From Candidatus Flexifilum breve (GTDB taxonomy: Bacteria > Chloroflexota > Anaerolineae > Aggregatilineales > Phototrophicaceae), in contig JADKGC010000019.1 of assembly GCA_016717205.1 (NCBI GenBank), positions 1-43,645 on the forward strand: a stretch of 43,645 nt of DNA. Direction: 5' to 3'. A program made the position numbers and the translations under genes. Shown here one piece after another: positions 1-9,563 of the stretch. A model generated the notes under the pieces. The model ran no database searches. It was not told the DNA's origin and saw nothing but the letters and a program-made list of their open reading frames with translations. Position 1 is the first letter of the stretch. Each line of letters opens with the position of its first letter.

Positions 1-45
1 CGTTACGATCGAATACTGTCTAAATCGTCGCTTCATGGAATCCAT

Positions 46-125
46 GACTTCTACTATGCACAATAACATATTAACAGATGTTGCAGGTGAATGTTTTGTT
101 TTGTATAGTATTTTGAGGACATTCG
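46..125 (-). promoter_or_regulatory. AT-rich leader, probable promoter of the transglutaminase-like gene
   Basis: This stretch (also 38605-38682) is much richer in A and T than the genome around it. On the minus strand it contains TACTAT and TTAATATGTTATTG and lies directly before the ATG at 45 (38604 in the right copy). I cannot pick a convincing -35/-10 pair. Base composition and position suggest that the downstream gene has its own promoter, as phage cargo genes (morons) often do. Confidence 0.4.
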
Positions 126-239
126 TCACCAGTTCCGAGCAATCACCAATGCCCACCACCAGGCCGATCAGCCAGCCACTCATCAATTACCACAAACACC
201 AGCAACCACGGAAGCCGCTTATTTTCCGTGCTTGATCAT
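126..239 (-). CDS. Small membrane protein (frame broken in both copies)
   Basis: Combining both copies gives about 37 residues, beginning MITRKIKRFLWLLVF and ending GIMIARNW. A basic N-terminus is followed by one or two hydrophobic stretches that fill most of the chain. The left copy has several indels. The right copy (38683-38792) has one, near the middle. It lies between the tail-fibre-associated gene and the transglutaminase-like gene, on the same strand. I do not recognise a family. A small membrane protein of this shape could be a lysis accessory or a host-membrane protein, but nothing here decides between them. Confidence 0.55.
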
Positions 240-303
240 GTCCGCACCCCGTTGAAACTGTACACTCCCCGTTGTACGACCACCACCCCTAACGCGCTTG
301 CGC

Positions 304-719
304 TTACACCAGTCGCCACCACTTTGATCAACCGCTCGATCGCTTCTAATTCGCGCTTTTCAGCGTTGGCGTATCATCCTCCGCCGTCAGCAGCCGCCCG
401 ATGATCCGTCGCTGCTGTGCCGCCATTCGGCAGGAGCGCGAGATCAGACGTGATCGTCGTGCGCCCGCGTGTCGATCGCGGCTTGCCGCGCCGTGATCGC
501 GCCCTTGTCAGCGGTTGCCGCCGATGCCTCGACTTCGCCGCCGCCGCTTCTTCCTGCTGATAGATCGCCCATTCCGCGTCGCATTCCGCCTGCGTGGGTT
601 TCGTGGTGTTTGGGTCGCGCCATTCGCCAATTGAGGCGTAATCGGCATCACTTATCGCCCTATCCACTCATAAGCGCTGTTGGGTCGAAGTCGCCAGATC
701 ATTAACCGAAGTCCGTCAT
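304..719 (-). CDS. Tail-fibre-associated protein (left copy, frameshifted)
   Basis: Reconstructed from both copies, this is about 138 residues. It begins MTDYRLMIWRLRPNSAYEWI, has a middle part with IGEWRDPNTTKPTQAECDAE followed by an alanine-rich stretch, and a charged C-terminal helix ending AIERLIKAVRRLV. The start codon follows the stop of the large tail gene with only two bases between (TGA-TC-ATG), with AAAGGAA as ribosome site. Its position directly after the tail fibre and its acidic/alanine-rich character suggest a fibre-attached or fibre-folding protein. That role is inferred from position only. The left copy has frameshifts near 705 and 615 and in the 430-480 region. Confidence 0.6.
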
Positions 720-721
720 GA

Positions 722-3700
722 TCAGCCCTTTTCCAGACGCACAGTCGATGTAGACTTCCGTCGTAAATTGAGCCACTGCCAAAACCCGTTACTTGGAATG
801 TAGTCTGGCATCGATGCTGGATCTCGAACGTCTTTGAGGACGCGATTGTAAAGCGTCCCTCGATAATCGACCGGGTAGCGGTTGCGTCGGCATCGCGGCT
901 AAGGCGGTTCTGCATTTTCCACAGGTTTCCAGAATCGACGATTGTCGTTGCGTGTCCGTGATGTTTTGGAGACGCTTGATGCCTCCGGCAGTATGCCGCG
1001 GGACGCTTATAAATGCGAACGTCCCGCCGCTAACGTTGAACTGATTGCTGCCGAGTGTGCAGTGATCCCCCATCGACGGCTTCCGTATTCAGATCCCGCG
1101 TTCGCCATGCCCCTGGCAAATGTAGCGCCGCCCGTGTTCTTGCGTCTTTTCATCTCCCAGGACGATCAGCGCCAGCGCTCCCCACTGCCGCTGCTCGCCG
1201 CCCACTTGATGCCCTCGGGCTGCGCGCTGTCCGCCGTCAGCACGTGACCATCCGTGCCCACCGGCAGCCGCGTGCCGATGATGTGCGCGTGAGGACATCG
1301 CCCTTAGTCGTCAGCGTCGCCGATCCGGTGGTGCTCAAATTCTTCCACACTGCCGCGCCTGCCGTGCCATCGGTGCACATGTACACCACGTCACCGGTCA
1401 CATCCACCCACAGCGACCCCACGCCATACCGTCGTCGATGCCCGCCCACGCCCGCGCAGCAGCCGTCGCCGTAATTTGATTTTGGCTTTGTCTCGCCGCG
1501 GTTCGTCAGGTCGAGGATATCGCTGACGTCGATGCTCGTCTCGCCGTTGCGCGCCAGTCCACATCCGGGTACAAGTTGATCACCGCGTTTACGTCGCTTT
1601 CGGGGAATGGGTGAAACCCACGCTCCGGTCCGTGCTCAGCGCCTGCGTGATCGCGTTCGTCTTCGTGTTGATACCCACCAGCACCCACGCGCGCTTGCCG
1701 CTGTTGCTCGTCGGCGTCAGCGTGATCGTGTCTGTCCCCCGGCCACCACCCGCCCCGGTGCCGATACGCCGTGATGCGCACCACCAGCCCGCCGAGCGCA
1801 TTCCCCGCCGCATTGACGAGGCTCAGCTCGCCCCGGCCTTGTTCGTGTAGCCCGCTGGCGGCTGCTGCTGGGGTGGCTGCTGCGCTTGTGGCGTGCTGTT
1901 GCCACACAACCGCGCCGCCTGCGCTGGCACCGCCGTCTTGATGACCAGCATGCCGTCGACGCGCTCCATCTCCACCTCGACCGCCGGGTCTAGGTTCGTG
2001 TTCATGGCGATGGCAATGGCGATCGAGCCATCCACCGCATCCGTCAGCCGCACGTCACCCACCCCGGCGCATACCCGGTATAGATCGTATACGTCCCGTT
2101 GCCGTTAGGGCGCCCCACAAACCCCTTGATCGTTTCGCGCTTTTTGGCTTGCGCGAATATTCTTCTCTATTGCCCCACGCGCGCGCGCGTCCGCATTCTC
2201 TGCCATCTTATCCCCGCAGATCCCGACGATCGACCCCGCCCCGCTGATCGTCGTCTCATACACAGCCCACGCGCCGCCTTCGTACCGCGCAATTGCAAAC
2301 CGCCCGCCGACGCCATACAGGAAGATCAGCCCGGTCGACACGTAGTAGCCGCCATTCCACAACGGCACGCCGCCCGAATTCGTCGCCATGTCGATCACCG
2401 TGTTCCACACAATCGACCCCGCCGCATCCAGCCCATTGAACGTTTGCAGCACGGCCCACTTGCCCGTCAAACCCGTGTTGGTTTGCCCGATGATCATCAC
2501 GCAGGCCGGGTTATCATCTGCCACGCTGATCCCGCGCTGCGCCCCGGCTGAGACCACGCCGAAAATGTCCGATCCGATTTGTGGGCTGATGTCCTCGCGC
2601 GTCGATCCGATGATGCGATACAGCCGCTCACTATTCGGGCTGCTGCCGCTGTGCTCGCCAAAAAACACCACATCATCCGGGCGCCCCAGCGGTCGCACGA
2701 TGCACCGCGCATTGTAGCGGTCAATGCTGTAGCCGCTCGTCGACTTCTGCGCCCACGTCGCGCCCTTGTCGCTGCTCTCATAAAAATCCGCACCCGGCGG
2801 CGATGCTGTGCTGGTGTGACAGCTTGTCAGCCACTTGCCATTCCCGCGCGGATCGGCATACAGCCCATTGGCCCAGTTCGGCGTCGTGTTGAGGTAGTTG
2901 GTATCATAGTGCGTCGTCAGCCCGGTTGACGCTGACCACGTCGTGCCGCCATCATCGGTATAGTGCGCTGCTGATCCTGCGCTGTCCCGGTAATGCATGA
3001 CCACCGCATTATCTGGATCGCCACGCTCGACCTGCAGCTGCACCTGCGCCGTATTCGTCGCCGTGAAGCTTTGCGCCGTGCCTAGCGTCTGCGCACCGAA
3101 AATATCGTCAATAGTCCGCACTTGGCTGGTCGTCGCCAGATACCCGTTGACTGCGCCCGTGCCATCCACGTAGTTTGGCGAGTCTGCCCGCACGGCGAAC
3201 GCCGCCAGCGTCCCCGTCAGCGTCAGGCTAAAGCTTTCCACTTCCGGCGTGCCGCCCGCCAGCAGATCGAGCATCCCCGCCATCAGATGCACCTTATTGT
3301 TGGTGCAAAACAGCGCCAAATCCGCGATCAACCCCAGTCCGCTAGCCGTCCGCGTGACCGTATTGCCCGGCACCGGATACTCTGTGCTGGTCGAATACCC
3401 CGCGCTGCTCGTCGCTGGCTGCGGATTGCGCGCCCCCGGATCGCCGTAGGTTTCTTTCTCCGCCGTAAGAACCTGCGTGCTGACGCCCGTCGCCGCGTTC
3501 ACGCTGATATCGACCGTCAGCGGCAGCATTTTCTGCGCGCTCAGCGTCGGCCCACGATACCCCGCTTTCCCGCTTGTCGCTGTCACCGTGATCCACGTCA
3601 TGTCCGCTGGCTCTATATCCGCGTCGACCCCGTGCCCCAGCTCCATCTGATACGCCGGATCGCCGCACAACCGCGTAATCGTGCCCTACCCGTGCGTCGC

Positions 3701-5255
3701 TCTCCGTCTGCGACTGCGCGATCTCCCGCGCATTCGTCGACTCGCCCATGCCCTGCCCGGCCACCTCGCCCGGCGCAATGCTGTCACATCGGGGAACGGG
3801 CTCAGCCTGCCGCTGCGCAGCGTCGACGCATACCCACTGCTGATCACCGCGTTCTGTGACTTCAGCGCCCGTCGTCGGCCTCGCCCGCGTCAACCAGCTC
3901 AACCGCTTCCAGTCCGCCTCGGTGATCGCCCTTTGCACGGTGGCCGTGCGGCTCCCGCTGTCCTGCCGCATCGGGTCGATCTTCAGTTGCAGCTTGCCCT
4001 TGCTGTTGCACGTCAGGCGATACCCCATCGCCCGCGCCAGCGCGTCACACACGCCGTACATATTTCCGCCCGTGACGCTCCAGCTCATCACCGGGTAAGC
4101 CGCGCTGCCGCTCAGTCCCGTCAGCGCCCAGTCGGTCAACGCCAGCGCCGTGCTCTCAAACGCCAGCAGGCGATGCATCATCCGTTCCGGGTTGCACCCC
4201 ACCATGTGCAGCCAGCTCGCTTGACTCGCCTCGTTTTCGAACACCGCCGCCAGCGCCTTGATCTGCGCCAGCTTCCCCGCCACATCCACCGCCTGGATCG
4301 TGGTGCCTTTGTCCGTCAGCACTATCGACGCTTGAGCGAAACTTGTTTCTATATCCAGCCATCCGGCGAAGCGCTGCGTGTACGTCACCGTGCTGCCCCG
4401 CGTCTCCCGCATCAGCAGCATGACGACCGTGCCCGGCAAATACGCCGCCGGATCCAGCCGTTCTTTCAGGTCACACGTCAGCGTCTGCCCTTCTGCCGTC
4501 CGCCGCAGCTTGATATTGTTCGCCCGGATGATCGCCGGGCTGCTCGGGTCGAGCGCCACCACCAGATACCGCCGCCGCCCCGTCGCGCCCGCGCTGGTGA
4601 CACCCGTCAGCGTGACCCACCGCTTCCCCGCCGGGAACGTGGCGTCCGGCGCTTGGCTGGTCGTCGTCCCCACGGTGATCGTGCCATCGGCCATATCCCA
4701 CGTCCGGCTTGACCACGTATCCGCCGCGGCCACCAGCGTCGAGCCGCCCCAGTCGAAAGCATCGACCGTCAGCACGCCCCCGGATGTGAAACCAATCCGC
4801 CCCAGCCCGCCGAGATCCCCCACATGCATGATCGGGAATGGCGGCGACGAATACGCCAGATCGTAATCCTTGTAGATCGTCCCGCTGGCATTGTCCAGCC
4901 GCTGCGGCTTGCGCCACACCTCATAGCTATCGACGACGGTAATGTAGGCGTTATCCGTCAGCGTGACCTCGCCCGGCCTCGCCCCGCGCGAGCTGAAACC
5001 AATGTACAGCGTGCCGCTCGTCGCCGCCTTGCGCACATACGTCCGCCCGAGGTCATACGCGCCTTCTGTCGAGCCGATCAGCACCGTCTGCCCGATCTCG
5101 ATATCGCCATACGCGCCGACCGTCACCCCATCAAACGGGATCTCCGCCGTGGGATACGTCGCGCTGGCGAGGTTGACTCGCGCCTTAAACACAATCGTCG
5201 GCTGCAGCAGGTACACATACCCGCGCGCCGATTGCGGATGACTATCCCACGCCAC
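722..5255 (-). CDS. Large tail / receptor-binding protein with Asp-box repeats (frameshifted)
   Basis: About 1,500 residues once frames are joined. It starts at GTG (5255) as MAWDSHPQSARGYVYLLQ. The N-terminal ~500 residues are beta-rich tail-tip-like sequence. The middle (about 3.0-2.7 kb) has two Asp-box motifs, TDDGGTTW and SSDKGATW, typical of sialidase-type beta-propellers that bind or cut glycans. The C-terminal part has the fibre motif GTDGHVLTADSAQPEGIKWA and ends TTVRLEK. Frame breaks lie near 3,870, 3,790 and 3,690, near 2,120 and 2,070, and repeatedly below 1,850. The right copy confirms that the C-terminal part is coding. It is the first gene after the tape measure and two small tail genes. 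It could be two adjacent genes rather than one; I found no start codon with a ribosome site between the parts. Confidence 0.7.
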
Positions 5256-5620
5256 TATTTAGCCCCCATCAATGCAGCCAGCAATGCCCTTGCTCCCGCC
5301 TCTCGATAATCGGCGCCTTTCCCACCATGAACTTGCACATATTCACCAGTAAGCGGACGCACGAGATTTGCCTCCTCGTTGCTGATATAGGTCATCTGCC
5401 AGCGCCGTTTAACGCATAGTCGGAGCTGTGCATTTGTATCAGCATGGAATTGTGGGACATCCGCCTCAAGGCCGTTAAGTCGCCCGTGCCATATTTGGAA
5501 TGTCGTATAACCAATGTCGCGCTCATCTATCCATGTTTCGACCAGTTCGAGCTCAGTCCAGCCCAACAGTTCGGCAATCGCCCGATCCAAGTCAGCACCG
5601 CTCAGTTGTGCGAAATTCAT
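5255..5620 (-). CDS. Small tail-region protein, DUF2591-like
   Basis: 121 residues starting MNFAQLSGADLDRAIAELLG at the ATG at 5620, which has GGAGAG upstream. The opening pattern (L-x-G-A-x-L-D-x-x-I-A-x-x-x-G) resembles the small phage proteins grouped as DUF2591. That is my recollection of the family, not a search result. A longer open frame extends upstream, but it translates the palindromic repeat at 5638-5680, so the repeat is better placed in the leader. The stop TAG shares its G with the GTG start of the large tail gene. Confidence 0.65.
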   Translation of the reverse strand: MNFAQLSGADLDRAIAELLGWTELELVETWIDERDIGYTTFQIWHGRLNGLEADVPQFHADTNAQLRLCVKRRWQMTYISNEEANLVRPLTGEYVQVHGGKGADYREAGARALLAALMGAK

Positions 5621-5637
5621 TTCTGTAAACTCTCCGT

Positions 5638-5680
5638 CTTGTCTCCCCTCTCCCTTGGGAGAGGGGTCGGGGGTGAGGCC
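5638..5680 (-). repeat. Palindromic repeat copy 1
   Basis: Minus strand reads CCTCACCCCCGACCCCTCTC followed by a hairpin with arms CCCCTCTCCC/GGGAGAGGGG. Intergenic, between the 5710-6090 gene and the 5255-5620 gene. A second CCTCACCCCC box lies upstream at about 5697-5706, giving the bipartite form of the element. Confidence 0.9.
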
Positions 5681-5709
5681 ATCTCTATCGGGCGGGGGTG
5701 AGGCCATCC

Positions 5710-6090
5710 CTACACCGCCTCCAACTGCCGCACCGTGATCTCCACCCACCCATAGCGAATAATCTGCCATTCGGCGACCTGTGGGCGCACGGCTTGCCCG
5801 TTGTAGTCCGCCCACACCGTGCGCGCCTTGTTCGTCGGCAGGCTGATCGTCACGTTCGCCGTTTTGCTGCTCGTCAGGCCAAACGCTGCATACAGCTTAT
5901 CGAGCGTCGCCCCATCTGGCGCATTGAACCGGAACCGCACAAACGGCTCGCCATCCTCATACACCGCGCTCGGCGTCGCCGTCTCTTGCGGATACTCCAG
6001 CCCATTGCTATGCGGCTGCGGCTCCATCCGCTTCAGCGCCGTCTGGCTCGACCCCACGGCCACTGCAAAACTGTTTGCACTATTCGCCAT
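5710..6090 (-). CDS. Tail protein of unknown role
   Basis: 126 residues starting MANSANSFAVAVGSSQTALK and ending TVRQLEAV. The frame is intact. It lies directly downstream of the tape measure (5 bases between) and before the large tail protein, the position usually held by distal tail or baseplate-hub proteins. The sequence is compact and mixed beta, with no membrane segment and no motif I recognise. A small distal tail component is likely from synteny alone. Confidence 0.75.
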   Translation of the reverse strand: MANSANSFAVAVGSSQTALKRMEPQPHSNGLEYPQETATPSAVYEDGEPFVRFRFNAPDGATLDKLYAAFGLTSSKTANVTISLPTNKARTVWADYNGQAVRPQVAEWQIIRYGWVEITVRQLEAV

Positions 6091-6095
6091 GCTGC

Positions 6096-7988
6096 TTACC
6101 CCGCTGCCACGCGCTCAAGGAACGCCACAAAACCCTCGTAATCCGCTTGACCGCCGTTCATGGCGTTGTATTGCACCGTCAGGTTGCCAATACTCACGCC
6201 GCCCATGCGATTGTTCGGCACAATCGATCCTGACGAGCCCGGCACGAACAATTCCGGCCCCCGCTCCCCCACAATATACGGCGACCCGCCCATGACCGGG
6301 CCACCCGCCGCGCGCATCGGCAGCGCCGTGCCCCCGCCCATGAACGCCGTGCCCTTGTTGATGAACGGCGTGCCGCTGCCACCCAGCACCGATGAGCCTT
6401 TACTCGCGCTCATGCGTTTGCCCGCCACGCCCGTCTGCGACATATCGATCCCGGTGCTCCAGTTCTGATCGACGTAATCCTGCGCCGCGCTGTAGGCTGG
6501 CCCGCGGCTCACGATCAATTGCAGGATCTCCCACAGTTGCTTTGCCGCCGTGAACGCGCGCCGCATTTCATCCCCAATCCAGTTGATCGTGTCTGCAAAC
6601 CCCATCCAGTTCGTGGTATACGCCGCCACCAGCCCGCCGACCAGCAGCAGGATACCCATCAGCGGCAGCAGCGCCGACCCGGTCAGCAGGCCAATTGCCC
6701 CGCCCACCAGCCCGATCACCGTGCCAAACGCGCTGAGCACCGTCCCCGCCGCGCCGATCACCGTGCCGAGGATCACCAGCCCGCCCGCGAACAGCGCCAC
6801 AATCCCGACGATCTTGGCAATCGTCGAAGTCAGTTGCGGATTCGCCTTCGCCCACTCCGTCACCCGGTTGACCGTGTCGGTCAGGTCGCCCACCAGCGGC
6901 GTCAGCGTATTCTCCATCAATGGGGTGAGCGCTTCGATCTGCAGCGTCTCAATCGACCCGCGCAGGCTCTCCGTCGCCCCGGCGAACGTGCCCATCCGCG
7001 CCGCCGCCACATCTGCCGCGTCGGCGGACATTTCCATAGCCGCAAACATTGGATTCAAGCTGTCAGTCGTAGTGAGTGCAGACATGCCCAAAATGCCATA
7101 CGACCCCGCCAGATCGGTGAATGCTCGAATACGCTCCTCATCCGTCATTTGGGACGATGATTGAATAATCTCGCCCAAAATCTGCGGTAAGGGGCGCATA
7201 TTTCCTTGCGCATCATAGAGGCTTGAGTTAAGGGCTGTCCACGCGTCATTAACTGACTCGGTATTCCGCGCCATGTTCAGCAGCATGGATCGCAGCTGCG
7301 TGCCTGCATCCGACCCTTTGATACCGTTTTCGGCAAATACTGCAAAGATCGCCGCCGTCTCGTCGACACTCAGGCCAAACTCTGCCGCCACGCCGCCAAC
7401 ATTGGCGAACGCGTCGCCTAAATCGCTCATGGTCGCCGATGATGCGCCTGCCGCCCGGCTCAGCGCATTGACCACCGTCCGCGCCCGTGTCACCGGCATG
7501 CGGAAGGCTGCTAGAATGTTGGTTACATCATCCGCCGCTGATCCGAGATCTTCACCCGATGCCGCCGCCGCGTCGAGCACCGCCGGCAGTGTGGCGATCG
7601 CTTCCTCTGCGCTCTGGCCGCTGCTCAGCAGTTCCAGGAAGGCGTCCGCCGCCTGCTGCGCGCTGAAGCTCGTATCCGCGCCCATTTGCAGCGCCAGCGT
7701 GCGGATCTCTTCCAGCGAGTCCCCCGCCAGCCCCGTCCGCGCGCTGATTGTCGCCATCGCCTGCTCGAACGTCGCCGCCACGCTGACGCCCTGCGCGCCA
7801 AACGCCACCAGCGGCGCGACCATCAGCCCGATCTGCGTCCCCGCGCTTTGCAGTTGCCCGCCGAACTGCGTCAGTCGCCCCGCCAGCCGGTCGAGCCCGC
7901 TCTCAAACGCGCTCAACCGCGCGGTCGCATTGCCATCTCTCAGTTCTAATGTGGCGAACAGACTCGCCACTTCAATCGCATTGAACAT
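6096..7988 (-). CDS. Tail tape measure protein
   Basis: 630 residues, intact. The N-terminal half is helical with a TP901-1-type phage tail tape measure core (for example LAGRLTQFGGQLQSAGTQIG, then AFANVGGVAAEFGLSVDETA). Residues ~395-460 hold several hydrophobic helices, as is usual for these proteins. The C-terminus has the typical GERGPELFVPGSSGSIVPN motif. Tape measures set tail length at about 0.15 nm per residue, which predicts a tail near 95 nm. It follows the tail chaperone pair on the same strand, as expected for a siphovirus. Confidence 0.95.
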   Translation of the reverse strand: MFNAIEVASLFATLELRDGNATARLSAFESGLDRLAGRLTQFGGQLQSAGTQIGLMVAPLVAFGAQGVSVAATFEQAMATISARTGLAGDSLEEIRTLALQMGADTSFSAQQAADAFLELLSSGQSAEEAIATLPAVLDAAAASGEDLGSAADDVTNILAAFRMPVTRARTVVNALSRAAGASSATMSDLGDAFANVGGVAAEFGLSVDETAAIFAVFAENGIKGSDAGTQLRSMLLNMARNTESVNDAWTALNSSLYDAQGNMRPLPQILGEIIQSSSQMTDEERIRAFTDLAGSYGILGMSALTTTDSLNPMFAAMEMSADAADVAAARMGTFAGATESLRGSIETLQIEALTPLMENTLTPLVGDLTDTVNRVTEWAKANPQLTSTIAKIVGIVALFAGGLVILGTVIGAAGTVLSAFGTVIGLVGGAIGLLTGSALLPLMGILLLVGGLVAAYTTNWMGFADTINWIGDEMRRAFTAAKQLWEILQLIVSRGPAYSAAQDYVDQNWSTGIDMSQTGVAGKRMSASKGSSVLGGSGTPFINKGTAFMGGGTALPMRAAGGPVMGGSPYIVGERGPELFVPGSSGSIVPNNRMGGVSIGNLTVQYNAMNGGQADYEGFVAFLERVAAG

Positions 7989-8041
7989 CGCTGATTCCCC
8001 CTACCATCAGCCTACCCTCTCCGCCGCGGAATAACGCGCAC

Positions 8042-8080
8042 GTCTCCCCTCTCCCTTGGGAGAGGGGTCGGGGGTGAGGC
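8042..8080 (-). repeat. Palindromic repeat copy 2
   Basis: Minus strand reads the element in the same sense as the genes, in the gap between the chaperone extension (8130) and the tape measure start (7988). The arms are CCCCTCTCCC/GGGAGAGGGG. An upstream CCTCACCCC box at 8097-8105 is joined by AACCGCCAAAAGATCAG, a spacer that also precedes copy 8 at 26533-26552. Confidence 0.9.
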
Positions 8081-8129
8081 TGATCTTTTGGCGGTTGGGG
8101 TGAGGCAATAAAAAACGGGCTTGCGCCCG

Positions 8130-8345
8130 TCACTTCTTTCGCGGATATTCCTGCTCATCCGCCCACATGATCTGCATGACATCTTCCACGTCACCCGCTG
8201 GCATCGCATCGACCGCCCCCGGCGTGATGTGCAGCCACTTCGCAATCCGCACGCGGTTGATCCGCGCCACTTCTTCCGGGTCGAGAAACACCTGTTTGGG
8301 AAACAGGCGTTTCATGTACAGCGCATCGCCTAAGCTTTTTTTTCG
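8130..8345 (-). CDS. Tail assembly chaperone extension (GT-type, read by -1 frameshift)
   Basis: Open from the slippery run to PRKK at 8130. An internal ATG at 8315 (MKRLFPKQVFLDPEEVARIN) has no good ribosome site. The upstream chaperone ends GEKKA-stop right after an A8 run (minus strand, 8343-8336). A -1 slip there reads GEKKSLGDALYMKRLF and continues in this frame to the end. Overlapping chaperone genes joined by -1 frameshifting just before the tape measure are a hallmark of siphoviruses (lambda G/GT). Because homopolymer errors are common in this assembly, a miscounted A run could also explain the frame change. Confidence 0.7.
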   Translation of the reverse strand, partial: RKKSLGDALYMKRLFPKQVFLDPEEVARINRVRIAKWLHITPGAVDAMPAGDVEDVMQIMWADEQEYPRKK

Positions 8346-8644
8346 CCCGGCTGCGGCCCGTTTGCTAGTTTCGTCAGCTCTTCATACCGTTCCGCCGACA
8401 CTTTGCTGATCCAGTCCGGGTCATCCAGCGTGACCCCTTCCGGCAGCCACCCCAGCGGCACGCTGACGATCACCTTCATCACCAGCTTATCCAGCTCCGT
8501 CAGGATCTGCGCCACCTTTTCCGCGTCGAGATCCCGCTCGGCGCGCTGCGCTTCAATCCGCATGACCGTGGCGCGGTTCATTTCGCCATGCGTCACGCGG
8601 CTGCGGTCAATCATGACCCCATTCCCGTATTCCTGCACTGCCAT
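8330..8644 (-). CDS. Tail assembly chaperone (G-type)
   Basis: 104 residues starting MAVQEYGNGVMIDRSRVTHG (ATG at 8644, AAAGGGA upstream; a GTG 18 bases earlier is possible). Charged and helical, with a proline-rich segment SVPLGWLPEGVTLDDPDWIS as in other tail chaperones. It ends with GEKKA at the A8 slippery run. It lies between the tail tube gene and the tape measure, the conserved position for these proteins, which coat the tape measure during tail assembly. Confidence 0.8.
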   Translation of the reverse strand: MAVQEYGNGVMIDRSRVTHGEMNRATVMRIEAQRAERDLDAEKVAQILTELDKLVMKVIVSVPLGWLPEGVTLDDPDWISKVSAERYEELTKLANGPQPGEKKA

Positions 8645-8674
8645 CCGCTTTCCCTTTTTCACAAAACCGCCCTG

Positions 8675-8716
8675 CTTGTCTCCCCTCTCCGCTCGGAGAG
8701 GGGTCGGGGGTGAGGC
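8675..8716 (-). repeat. Palindromic repeat copy 3
   Basis: Arms CCCCTCTCCG/CGGAGAGGGG. The third pair of the inner stem is switched from C:G to G:C relative to copies 1 and 2, so pairing is kept. It begins at the stop codon of the tail tube gene and fills the gap before the tail chaperone. Confidence 0.9.
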
Positions 8717-9135
8717 TACGAGTACACGCCGCCGGCGAACATATTGACCGACGGTGCATCCGCTCCATCCAACGTAATCGAGAACGTGACCGCATCCTTA
8801 TTAACTGTCACGCTGTGATCCACGCTCGACACAATGCACGACTGCACGTGCCGCGGCTTGCCGCTCACCGCGTCTTCCGGCCCATATTCCAGCGTGACAA
8901 TCGACCCCGGCGCAATCTTCTGGATGTATGTCTGCACGTTGGCCGCGTCATACATCAGCGTGATCGAGAAACTGATGTCATTCAGCCCCGCCGCGCGCAT
9001 ATTCCAGTCTGTTCCGCTGCCCGCCGTGATATCTACCGTCGAGTTGCTCGCTGTCGGCGACACATCTTTGAAAAATGCATCGACCTCAGTGCTGTCTAGC
9101 TTGATGTATACGGTGTTCTCCGCATAACTCGCCAT
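8716..9135 (-). CDS. Major tail (tube) protein
   Basis: 139 residues, MASYAENTVYIKLDSTEVDA to FAGGVYS. Beta-rich, small and soluble. It lies between the tail terminator and the chaperone pair, the standard position of the tube subunit. The middle has ITAGSGTDWNMRAAGLNDIS followed by alternating hydrophobic strands. No sheath gene is present next to it, which supports a non-contractile tail. Motif evidence is weak and synteny is strong. Confidence 0.8.
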   Translation of the reverse strand: MASYAENTVYIKLDSTEVDAFFKDVSPTASNSTVDITAGSGTDWNMRAAGLNDISFSITLMYDAANVQTYIQKIAPGSIVTLEYGPEDAVSGKPRHVQSCIVSSVDHSVTVNKDAVTFSITLDGADAPSVNMFAGGVYS

Positions 9136-9137
9136 TC

Positions 9138-9563
9138 TTACACCCTCTCCATTCGGAAACGGAACCGATGCCCGGCGTGATACACCTGCCCGCCGTCGAC
9201 CGTTTCCAGCATATGAACGATTTGTTCTTGCTTCACGTGCAGCACGGCCCATTCGCTCCCGGCATTCAACGCCGTCGCGCTGCTGTAGTCCGCGTCATTG
9301 AATAGCGTGCTGATGCGCCCTGCCCCGCTGAACGCCTGCGCCAGATTGTCTGTCACGATCTTGATCTGCAGCACAATCTCGGCGTCTTGCACGCGCCGCT
9401 GATTCAGTTCGCCGCCGCCCGCCCAGCTAAACACCACATACGGCTTGACCGTGCCGCTCGGCGCGAGATCCGGGTACGCCTTCGCGCCCCACAGCTCGCC
9501 CGGGCTGGCCGTCAGCGTCTGCTTGACCGTGCGGTACAGGGCCGCCAGTGCCGTCTCCGCCAT
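9138..9563 (-). CDS. Tail terminator / completion protein, DUF3168-like
   Basis: 141 residues starting MAETALAALYRTVKQTLTAS. The pattern (short N-terminal helix, PYVVFSWAGGG, then a paired beta sheet with IVTDNLAQAFSGAGRISTLF and a C-terminal HRFRFRMERV) matches small tail-completion proteins that cap the tube at the neck. The frame shares bases with the stop of the upstream gene (9563). It is followed two bases later by the tail tube gene. Confidence 0.75.
   Translation of the reverse strand: MAETALAALYRTVKQTLTASPGELWGAKAYPDLAPSGTVKPYVVFSWAGGGELNQRRVQDAEIVLQIKIVTDNLAQAFSGAGRISTLFNDADYSSATALNAGSEWAVLHVKQEQIVHMLETVDGGQVYHAGHRFRFRMERV

Larger units (their letters stand above)
1..5083. repeat. 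Terminal redundancy, left copy
   Basis: Matches 38560-43645 from the first base (both begin CGTTACGATCGAATACTG) to GAGCCGATCAGCA. The copies run in the same direction and differ by scattered 1-3 base indels and substitutions. The left copy is poor up to about position 2,000 and clean after that. The simplest reading is a circular or circularly permuted molecule whose assembly ran past its own start. Confidence 0.95.
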
